Shown here: piece by piece, positions 22,901-34,900 of the stretch
How the letters are laid out: each line of letters starts with the position of its first letter
How positions within the stretch are numbered: position 1 is the stretch's first letter
Assembly: GCA_963971405.1 (NCBI GenBank)
Contig: OZ020487.1
Location: forward strand, 10,389,344-10,453,343
DNA length: 64,000 nucleotides
DNA from: Psococerastis gibbosa
Lineage: Eukaryota > Arthropoda > Insecta > Psocodea > Psocidae
Direction: 5' to 3'
The notes under the pieces: generated by a model
Databases searched by the model: none
Told to the model about the DNA's origin: nothing
The model's input: the letters and a program-made list of their open reading frames with translations, nothing else
Position numbers and translations under genes: made by a program

Positions 22901-25900
22901 TTTAAATATTTAACTATCAATAGGCTATAGTTTTAATTATGTATAATTACATGTACAAACCCGAGATGGCTGGAGAAATGTTGACGAGGCAGACCACTGC
23001 CCATCAAGGGCTGTAGAGCCAGAAGAAGAAGAAGACGATAGTTTTAATTTCGTTTTCCCAACCTCATATATTAATTATTAGCATAATATAGGCTTGTAGG
23101 CTGTGCATTGCTACAGTATTTTTAATGGACAGAAGAAAAATACAATCAAAACTTTACATACATAATGATTTAATTGCAGAGTAAATAGCCTTGAGCCAAG
23201 AAACCGTTGCCTACACTAAAGAGCAAAGTGTTTGACAAGATGTCATACGAGGCTACACAATTTACTGTTTAACTTGATTAATTTAGTTAAAACTTTCTCT
23301 ACAGGCAAGAACTTGTTAATTTGTTGAGTAATTAGGACCAGTTCATAAACTCTTGAATATTGTTGAATGTTTGTTGACTTCCAGTGTTGAATTACGGTAG
23401 GTAGCTAATTGGTGTTGGCAGTGGTAGAATTTACCACTAAGCAACTGAGACAAATCTTTATATCCTCACGCGCGTACATTAAAGATTTTTTTGTGTACCT
23501 ATAAGGTATATTAAAAAAATTAAAAAGGTCAAAGGAAGAAAACATTTTATTTAAGGATAAGAAAGTTTTTTAGGTTATTTTGATTATAAACATTAAACAA
23601 ATAGTGATTTTATTAGTAAACAGCCCTTATGCATACAATAATTATTTAGGCACCCATTCCACATACGTACAACGTCAATGAAAATTATGAAATTGAAGGA
23701 CATTTCAATTTCTCATTGATGGGGGCCATTCCATATGTTTTTCGAAAATTGACAATTTTCAATTGAAGCGTATGCACCAAATTTTTGAAATTTGTTTCTT
23801 GAAATTGTATTTGTTTTCTTCGTCGCCTTATTATTTAATCCTTATTATAATTTTTATACAGAAATGCGTTCTTTTTAGAGAAATCAATTAAAATAGTTGT
23901 ACTTGTCATATCACATGACGCCATTTTTTAATTTTAGATTGTTTGTTTCATTGTTTGTGATTTTACTCTATTATCAATTGATCATTGATCAATTTTAACA
24001 ATGGCATAGAGTAAAATTTAAATGCCCTTCAATTTCATAATTTTCATTGACGTTGTACGTATGTGGAATGGGCACCTAATGTCCGCATGCTTACATCCGC
24101 ATAAAACCATATCTACCCCTGGGTGTTGGGAAATAAAACGAGGCGACATTCTCAATTATGGTAGCGTGCTAGCCAAGTTCCCTCATAACTTGTGATGGAA
24201 TCGGTCCGTTCCGGTTTGGATTTTTTTGTCTTTACGAAGCGTGGGCCGAAGATAGCAGAACTGAACCAAAGAACTAGAATCGTGGGCCGAAGATAGCAGA
24301 ACTGAACCAAAGAACTAGAACCGTGGGCCGAAAATAGCAGAACTGAACCAAAGAACTAGAACCGTGGGCCGAAGATAGCAGAACTGAACCAAAGAACTAG
24401 AATCGTGGGCCGAAGATAGCAGAACTGAACCAAAGAACTAGAACCGTGGACCGGACAAGCCTGCAATGGCCTGCTCGCCACCCTAGAAACCTTTCTGTTC
24501 CAACGGCGGGAGGTTTGTCGAATTAACTTTGGGCGAGCCACACGCCGTGGAAACATAGCTTAATATGAGGTGCCATTCTGTAAACGTCGTGTCGTGAGTG
24601 ACCCTTTCAAAGTTATTTTCGCTCTTGACTACTGTTCTTTATTGAATTAAGTTTATTCCATTGAATGTGTCAATAAATTTATCAGAAATAACCCAAAAAC
24701 TATAGTAAAAACCTGATGGGTTGATTGGCTGAGGAAATTAAATTTACGGTACTCGAAAATTCATTAAAAATAATTTCCGGCAATTTAATGTCAGTGACCA
24801 GTTTGTGGAAAAGGCAACTTGTTATGAGAAAATTGTATAAGGTGACATAAATCTAAATTTTTTGCCTTTTTGTCTACTGTACAAACAGGCGAAATTGCTG
24901 AACATTGTTCCGCTACATTAAGTCATTTTAATTCCATTGTACTTTATAAGCGAGGTAGGAGACCCTTTGAGCATAGCAACTAAGCTGTTTATAAAAAAGT
25001 GATGTGAGTTTAATTAGAGATTTTGGAAAGGTGAGAGCCGTCATTCGCAGACTATTATAGCTTCCAACTCAAACTTTTCTAACCTAAAGGTTGTTTCGGC
25101 CATCCCAGTGTCTTTATAATGAGTAACTAAATTGTTTATGTTTACAAACCATTTTTTCTTCGTTATGTCATGGCCATGCAGGTACCGTTATACACACGCT
25201 GCAGGTGTCATTGTATTAGGCTAGTATGCGAATAGGTTGAACTTGTAAAGGAGGAATTTTCATCTGCCAAATGACAGGATCTTACAATATGTAATAATAG
25301 CCTACAGATGCTGATGCTAGAGTTGTCCTCTTCAGCTTATGTCTTCTATTGAAAAGACAGCGCAAGGCCGTGCCCAGGTTTTGATTTCGGGGGGGGGGGG
25401 GGTCCAATTTTTTTAACCCTACCTAATTTATTAATGAATTAATGGACGAATTATTCAAACAATACAGGTACATAAAAAATATTATTTCGGGGGGGGGGGG
25501 GGGGGGGGGGTTCGAACCCCTTGGAGCACCCCCCTGGGCACGGCCATGCGACAGCATCTTGCTGACATATTGTAGATATTTGATGGCCTTTGGGCTGGGT
25601 GACACCACTGCGAGATTATATTGAGTGCTTGTTACATCAGTTCAACAATGACAGACAACTCCATTCCTTTCTTAGCTGCGATAAGGTCGTCTGCATATGC
25701 TTGAACACTACACGACAGTATATACGACATCACGTCAACCACGGATTTTAGGGGGGAGTCAGAGGGTCCGGACCCCCCCCCCCCAAATAAATTAACTTAC
25801 ACTAAATAACAATGGGTTTACAGTGGGAATTCAAAATAATTATATTTTTTAATGTTATATTCAACTGAACCTGCCCGCTGACCCCCCCCCCCCTAAATTG

Positions 25901-28900
25901 GAGGCAAAATCCGCCCTTGGACAATGTCCCATAAGATAGGCAAGGCCATTGCACCCTGTCTGCAGCCTCGAGCTACCCAGGCTCGAATCCTGCTTCCCCC
26001 TTGAGTGCAGACGATCACTCGTAGACCGAGCATAGATTTCTGGATTTGTGGGACAACCTTTCTTTGGGATGTAACTAAACCTTTCGCAGCATTTATAAAT
26101 CGTCGTAAGGAATTTACTAAGCACGGGAGATCCTTTTTGTAGGAGTACTGGGGAGATTCCATCTGTGCCCGTCGATTTAAACGGGGAAAACCTTCCCGAA
26201 GCATGCGTCACTCTCAATATACTATACGTTACTTATCAGTTAGGTATCTACAAAAATAGTTACTATTCCCATCAATTTCCTGCTTAAAGAACGCAAGTAA
26301 CAGGACCCCTCTTCCGATATCAATATCACAAATATTTCTTCTTTCGTTGGCTCCCTCTAAAATTATTATCCTGGCTCATAAAACACTTTATCTCAGCGGA
26401 TAAAATTCCCCCCCCCCCCTCAGTTCTATCTCTTGTTGAGAGATCTCTATTTGTAATATAGCACTGCTTGCTCAGCAATCACAATTTTAATGCGGGTCTC
26501 GTGGATTAAGGATTAAGTTCTCGAGCCCTGCAGTGATCTCTTTTCTCGAGAAATTACTTTCAATTTCCTTGCTCAAGAAGTGACAGGATTTATAAAAGGG
26601 GAAAAAGAGTGGGGACGGGGGAGTACTTAACCTCATGTCTGGCACCTTTTTGCTATTTCTCATTATTTAGTCTATCATTTAGGGCAGTGGTCGTCAACCT
26701 TTTTGCATCACGGAGCCATATTCTGAGTTCACGGTGACCTATGAAGCTTGCTGAGCCAGGCGTAAGTTAGTAAAGCAAAATTTATTTCCATCAAATTATA
26801 GATTTACAACTATTTTAGAAGTATAATATCAGTAGGAGGGGACCCTTTAGGACGAGCCCCTTTTAATATAGCTAATAGCTAAAACTAAAAACTAAAAAAC
26901 TAAAAACTAAGATAAGATTAGACTCTCTCCGGTCCTGTAATGGTGATGACAATGGATTTCCCCCCCCCCCCCTATATCTTTTACCCTTCTTTTTTGCTAC
27001 TCCTCTGTTTCCTTCTTCTCTATTTAATTTTAATTAAGTTATAATAGTTCACAATGTTTTTTTTCTGGTTTTTAAGGTTAGCATGAAAACAAGACTTTAT
27101 AGTCTTATTGTTCGCCTTTTGTTTTGTTTACAATAAAGTCGTATTTTAATTTCATTTCATAAGCGAATAATAATTATTAAATTTTAGTTGGAGTACTCGT
27201 ACAGTATTACATACACTATATACATAGATAGGAGAAACGGGGGTAGGGAAAAGTATCATTTAATTTTTTTTTAGTTGTGTTTTATACTTTTGCATGCAGT
27301 TGGACTACATGCAACGTTATATGTGAATTTGATATGATACAATACAACTTTTTTTCGTTTTGATTTTTACCAGATTAGGTAGTTTCAATTTTAATTCTAC
27401 CGCGAGGTCCGCGAAGCCCGAAGATGACCACTGATTTAGGACTTACCAAAACTGAGGAGTTTTATTTTGATGGGCTATTTGTAGCCAAGAATAGGGGAGC
27501 GATAAAAAACAAATAATCGAACCGTTTTTATAAACTGGAAGAAACTCACCAATCAATCGAAGAGGCGTCGCATCAAGAAGCTTAAGCAGACGAAAAATAA
27601 ACTGGAGGTCGGTGACGACTACTTGAGTGTCTTCGCTGATGTCAGCTTGACCACCTAATACATTGGCCAACAGATTGCGCCACTGTACACGAGAATGCTT
27701 CTGCTGTAGATGAGTGCTGTCCGTTAACTCCTGTAGCTCCCCAATGGTCACCAAGTGGTACATCTTACGGGAGTCTCTGTAATTTTGAGTAGTACCAAAT
27801 TACCAGATGGCCCTGAGCAATGGTTCCATGAAACCAAGTTAAAGAAAGGCCATAAGCTAGTGCAGTGCCTTATAATATTTTAAAGCACGGGTGAAGTTAA
27901 TGTATGAATATGCACTGATGCTAATGTATAAAGTAACCCATTCAAACGCACCTTCCTACATTATTCAAAAATATACAAAATTACAGTCACAGCGCAATGG
28001 CACAACATATGAAATACCACTACATAAGACCACAAGACATGGGCAATCCACGGTATTATACTCGATTCACCACTGGAACCGCCTACCATTGGAGATCAGG
28101 GCAGCTAGTTCACTCAGTAGCTTTAAGAAAATAATTAAACAGTATATCTTAGATAACGCTTAGACTCTCTCCGGTCCTGTAATGGTGATGACAATGGATT
28201 CCTCCCCCCCCCCTATACCTTCTATCCTTCTTTTTTCACTACTCCTCTGTTTCCTTCTTCCCTATTTAATTTTAATTAATTTATAATAGTCTACAATGTT
28301 TTTTTTTTTTTAGTTTTTAAGGTTAGCATGAAAAGAAGACTTTATAGTCTTATTGTTCGCCTTTTTTCGTTTTTTCATTTCATTTCATTTCGTTTCATTT
28401 CATTTCATTTCATTTCAATATGCTACAGTGTGCTTAGTGGAACGGGAATGAAATATTTGAATAATGGCGGGAGGCTAGTGTTGTCATGCCGGAGGGAGCG
28501 GTCACACTCCAACCTGTCGGAGTACAAGAGCTGGTTTTCCGAGAGATATAACATTTTTTCCATTCAAAAATATTTTAAGCTACATTAGCTGCTTCTAAAC
28601 AAGTAGAGTGGGCGTCGCCAGCTATGGGCAGGCCCAGTAAATAAGGTGCAAAAAGGATTTAAAAAAGTATGTTAATTTCATACGAAAATTTTTCTCTTTT
28701 TAGCGAGTGTCCCGTAATTTTTTTAATAGCGCAAATAAGCTTCAGTGGTTACCTTATTCCGGTGCATATGCCTAACCCAGCCAGTACAGTAATATACGAT
28801 AACTCTAGCCTTGGCGACACCCTTACTAAGTAGATACCTACTTGACGGTTCCTCCCTATTTATTACACGTACAAGTTCAACGAACCAAAATGGATGAACA

Positions 28901-31900
28901 AAAAGCTAACAAATTCGCAACGACAAGAAACAACCCACTCGTAGAACTTTCAACTTTGAAAGCGACAAGACGCTCAGCTCTCTGAGAGGTTCAATAATTC
29001 CTTTTATAGGGGATTTCATACAGCAATATAATGGCGTAGATACTCCAGTTTCAAAGGCCTTGTATACCGTGGCTGTAAGAAATTGTCAAAGGGTGCGCTT
29101 TTTCTCACGCATCTGAAGTTTTCACAGATTCTGAGTCAACTTTGGCAAGCTTCCTGAATTTTGCCGTGTTATTAGATAGCTACTCAATGAATGAATCAAA
29201 AAATATTGTTTTATTTAAGATTAAGAGGAGGTTGCCATTTTTCCTCAGGGCCCCACCTTGTCTTTGTCTAGGGTGAACCAGCCAGCACCACGCACAGCCA
29301 AGTGTGAGCGACTGGATCCTATACTACAAGGTACATAGTATGTACCAGGTTTCGTCTACCTTAGAAAACTCTCGAATGAACTGAGAGCAGCAAGAAATGC
29401 TACTAACTTCCCTAAGTGGCTTATTAGAGAAAGCTTTCTACACTGTCACTGAGGCACAATGACAATGAGAGATCTACCTGATTTTGATGGTATTTTGACG
29501 ATATTGCAATTTAAACTTTATTGTCAAACACTTGTTGATTACTTGATTGTATAATTTAATACAATTTTTTTTTTTAACCACTATAACAAGGCTAGGTAGT
29601 AGGGCAAGTGACCAGTTTTTATTATAAGTTATTATTCGTAGAATGTTTCGAGTTACTAGTTTGACTGATGGCCCAGCACCTACTGTATAGGTACCAAAGC
29701 ATTTTCTGCATGCCACTGTAGCCTATGCCTGTTATAATAAATCGAAATAACTCGGTGCTTTTTAATAAATTAACTACGCAGACCACAGTTCCTTTCACAT
29801 ACATCCAGCTCCTGAGTGACGTCTCTGTGTTTAGCATCCTAGACGTAGATTTAGACATTTCGACGTGTATAAATGAATGTAACTTCGTTCATGGCTGAAT
29901 GTTTTCAAAGCAACAAAAAAAAAAAAAAAAAAAAATCGAAAATTGTTGAAGTACGGGCCTACTATGGCGATTAATTTTAATCTTAACCTTGGATTAAAAA
30001 TGGAAACAAGATAATTTCACAATGGAAAGTGCTATTCAAAATTGGTTTGTTTACATTTTTAACCCCAGGAGTAAGTTAATACTAATTTCTCAAGCCATTC
30101 GCATCCAGTTGTTGAAGTCCAGTGGTGGTGGGTGGCCTGTTTGATGTGATGTATGGAAGATATTTCTGATATACAGTATAAGCAATGCAGCTAAAAGTCC
30201 TTTTATATTTTCAGAACCTTGACATCAAAAGACAATTTTAATTAGCCTACTTTACCGTCTTGAAAAGCTTTTAAAATATTTTCCAAGCATGCAGTTCCAG
30301 CATCTACTCGTGCAGTACATAATGTAATTAAAAAGAGCCATGGTGTTGCAGCTGCTGCAGTTGATAATGAAATATACTCGTTTGCATTCAATTACAGAAT
30401 ACAGCCATCTGAGACATCCGCTTCTAAAAGGATGTTTAGAAAATATAAAAGTTTTAAAACATGAGAAAATGTGATTAGTTCTCAAAAAGGTAGAGTTCTT
30501 TCGAATTATCTGAAGACTCCAAAGTTGCATGGTCGTTGATGTTGATTACTTACAAAGCTATTTACAGAATCCACTGGTTAGGTCCTAAACATTTCCATCT
30601 AATGATTAACTTATAAATCGATTGGATTTCTTTAACGGCGATTTGTCAAAATTTTTGAGATGGTAGTATTACTGAAAGCGTCGCATTGATTGACTGCTAC
30701 GAAATATAAATGTCTAATGCGATTCCAATATTACCAAAGAATATATTAATTAAAATATTACATCCCATAATGTATTAAAATGCATTTTTGTAAATTTTAG
30801 ACTTTTTTTGCTTCTCCTGCATTTTCAGTTTCAAATCACAAACTTTATTGCCTTTTGCATGCATGCTCCTCATATACACTACTATATTGTGGGTAAATGA
30901 AAACAAACTGTAGTCAGGGGTGAGAAATACGAAATTTGGTACTAGGCGTGTGAAAAATTGACCTTAAAAAAGGAGTATTTAAAAAAAAAACAGCTTACCG
31001 GCAGCAAAATTTCTAAGGGTACCAATATAAAATAGTGGAAATCTAAGGTGAAGTTTTGCATAACCAATTTTTCATCCAACCATAATAGTGTTCATCCTAA
31101 AGTCAGAAGGGCGTACCATCAAAAACCAATTTCAACATAATTGCGTTTAAATACACTTTGCTCATAACAAACAGCCCTCTTAATTGAAAAGTTCCGCTTT
31201 ATTTTTCACGAAGGTTTTTTTTTCGGCACATGCAAAGGTATTGTAGAACTTACGACATGGTCACTAAATCTGATCATAACTCAATTTCCTCCCCAAAAAT
31301 ATTCGTTACGCCCTTCTGACTTTAGGGTGACGAGATACCTTCTATGTTCTTCTTTCTTGGTGATTCTAGCGAGTTTCATCTCGAAACGCACCAACGCCGT
31401 AGCGTCATTTCTGACAGCCTCCACAGGCACATCGAACCCATAAGCTTTCCCCACCATCGTAGCAGCCGAAGTAACAAATTGAACATAAGGCTCCAGAGCT
31501 CCTGGCACTGCGTCAGCGACGTAGCGTGGAAGTACCAGTGAAGGCTGATCGATCTGTTAAGAAAAAGGTGTGTAGATAATGGCCTACCGTGAATGGTGGT
31601 GAATAGGATCGTGGTGAATCGGATCGTGGTGAATCGGATCGTGGTGAATCGGATCGTGGTGAATCGGGTCAAAACTTACATTTTGCATTTGTTTGGTTCT
31701 AAACACCATGATCCTACCCAAGAATTCTAAAAAGGGGGGGGGGTAGCTCAGTCGAAATTTTTTAGCTAGTTTTAGTGTAAGTTTCAGTAATTGAGTGATA
31801 CCCTCGCACTCAGCAGTTTCAACCTGATTTACCACTATGACCCTATTCACCACCATTCACCGTTACAGTCAAGATTCTTCGTCACTAACTGTATTCAGGA

Positions 31901-34900
31901 TTCGACTCAAGGGGTATTTAATTTCAAATATTACATAGGCTAGGATTTATTCGAACCGCCCCATGCTTGTGTGTATGAGTGAGTGTTTTAGTCTTAAGGA
32001 ATTTTTTGAATTTTGAACCTTGTACTGCAAATTTATACTGTTTTTGTTGCTGACCCCTAGTTGAGAATAAGAAAGGGCCTTATGGCCCTAACTCTGCTAG
32101 GGCGGTCTCAGCTATATTAAAGTAATTATTTATTTATTATTATTATTCCCGGTACCTATCTAAGGCGAAGATTTTGATATATTTTATGGGTACCATGTGG
32201 CCGTCACACCGATAAATGTGGAAATTGATTTGCATATACAATATATATGGGCACTGATACAAGGGGGGGGGGGCTTGGTAGAAGGAGTTCCACAACTTTG
32301 TCCAATCTGTGTTAGTTAGGTACCGCCTCAGTGATAACTCTACAATATCCTTGTTACCTATAAATTTAGACTTTGGGCAAAAAATTGATAAGAACGGGAG
32401 GGGAGGGGGGGGGGGGTTGACTGTAGTATAAAAGTAAACAATACTTCTTAAAAAAAAGTAAATGTTAATTACAAGGAAAAGTAGCCTATACAATGTTGGT
32501 TTTAGTGGTTAAGTCTGATTCAGAGGTGGGTACTCACCGTTATTATGCTTCTGGATGTATTCTTTTTATCGACATCCACGTAGGCAAACAGTAGAGGCGT
32601 GACTGCCAGAGTGTTGGTGACTTTTCCCAACAAAGTCTGCCAGTTTACTTCGTTTTCGGCCCACCCCGCCATCGGCCACCCACCGAAAGATTCCAGAAGA
32701 GATACCAACGGTGCTACTCCTCGTTCTTCTAACCTGTCTGGAGAAAATTACGTAATGAACATAGCGTCATGACATTAGGCGAGCAAAAACGCTAACGACG
32801 CCAAAGGTCGTAAGGTTTCGACGGACGGGGTTCTGTTTTGGCATAACTTCCGTATATCGACTTGCTGATGCAAGGGCGATCCCAAAGATACAGGATACTA
32901 GGGAAAAGATAAGAGTAGGTAACAGGAATGAGCTCATGAGCCAACGATGGCAACGAAAATGGGACGACAGCGTAAATGGACATACCTTATTAAAGACTTG
33001 AGGTCATGAATGAGTAGAAGGAGAGGACAGCTGGATTTCAACACTGTTCCTTACTGGACATGGTAGTTTTCATACATTCCTATATGGATGTAAAAGAATC
33101 AGAAAATATCAGTGCATATATGACGGAGATGAAGATACTGCCACGCATAATTCCTTTGTCTATCGGTGGTGAGAAAATGAGAAGAGGCCATGTAAAAACA
33201 TGAGTAAATGTAAATGTGCAGAAAATGCCGTAGTCAAAGGTGGCTTGGTGAGAGCAAACACCTTTAGCGAAAGCTCAGCTGTAAGCAAGGAAAAATAAAA
33301 ATATCGCCAGCCGGAGAAGATACGACCATCCGGAACCAATTCTGAAAACTGGTCCCAGGATGGTTCGTTGAAGAAAAAAGACCTAAAAGGGATTGTTTTG
33401 CAACCGAGGAGGAGAAATAAGCACATATATCTTGGACAACAAACAATAAGGGAATCACTGAAGTAATCAAGAATGAAGGCGAAAATTTACAAAATCCCTA
33501 TGAATCAGTATTCAGTTCAGGCAGACTTAACCAATTTTGATTATGATATTGTGTTTTAGAAAGCGTAATAACTTATTGTATAACAGTACATATGCTTGTT
33601 CTCATACTGGAAGTTTTCCGGCTATAAGATTTCCAACTTTGTAAAGTTTACTAAAGCAAACGAAACTACACAATAACATACCCTATACAAGCCCTAAACA
33701 GATGTTGAGCATGAAAGCAAACAGAAAATTTGTTTGCTTACACGCAGTCGGCGAGAATAAACTGTCTCGACTTTCCTGTTCAATGTAGCCGGGGTAGACT
33801 ATAATATGAGAAGAGGGGGGGGGGGGGATGTTTCTGTAAGAAAAGTATCCATACTGTATATTATTTTAATTTTGTATATTTAGCACAAGTTTCTTTTTGA
33901 TATTGCATACTTGCCCGAAGGGATCATATTCACAATCCTCGGCTAACTAAAATATCCAAATTTGCCAACATGGCAACATATAATTTAATAATAAATTAAT
34001 AATTGAGAGCATTACAAGAGGCAGTCGGCATATCACAATAATTGGTGGTAGGGGCACCCCAATTAATTTTAGCTAATTTAAAAAAATTTAAGTATGCTAG
34101 AATAATTTACTGTAAAAATTCATAAAAGTTGCTAGTTGCTAGTTGAGTGCAAGAGAGGGCTTTATAGCCCTAACTCCGCTAGGTTAGCTTAGTAATAGAA
34201 CAAAAAGTCCTTATTTATTTATTTATTTATTTATAAAAAAGGAGAGAAAACCCCCAAAAATATGAGAAAGAAAAAAAACTCAATGCGGAATGATACACAA
34301 TATATGCCACATTGAGAAGTAAGTTATAGAGAGGCCAAAGCTTGTGGATTTTGTTTTAGGAATAGAGTTTTTATATTTTTATATATAAAAGGGCGTATTA
34401 CTTGGATACTTTTTATTTCTTCCGGCTGACTATTATAAATTGAGATGGATTGGTATATACATATGTATGGGAATTTTGAAATAGAGCTGTATGGTGCTTA
34501 GGGAACTGAAGAAGGCCGGTTGCGAGTTGCCAGCACAGGCTCGTCCTAAGACCTAAAGGGTCCCCCCTCCTACTGATATACCTCTTAAATTATTATAAAA
34601 CTGTATTGAGTAAGCAGAGGGACGGATCCAGGGTTTTTTTTGGGGGGGGGGGGTGGGAGTAAGTTGTGGTTCAAAATAGGAGAAATATATGTAGGATCGA
34701 TTAGATCAGGGGGTAATAAATTAATTTACAATAGATTTACCTCTTTGGGGGGGGGGGGCTGCTATCCCCATTGTATCCGTCCATCCGTAAGCCTCTGTTG
34801 ATTTCCTGACTCGCTTTGCTGTTTGCTGTTTATATATATTTTAGGATGTGCTTAAAGAACATTTTTGTCAATATTATTAAATTTAAATAATAAAAATTAT

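Noticed and set aside
24356..24556. Open frame through the 41-bp repeats
   Set aside because: Explained by the minisatellite; the repeated peptide has no support.
30254..30460. 69-codon plus-strand stretch ([20 protein letters not shown])
   Set aside because: Composition looks protein-like, but there is no recognised family, start or splice evidence.
31584..31856. His-rich repeated peptide ([10 protein letters not shown])
   Set aside because: Produced by the 15-bp minisatellite; no splice or start context.
33160..33470. Minus-strand open frames of 68-88 codons
   Set aside because: They are antisense to the LINE ORF2 fragment at 32900-33440.
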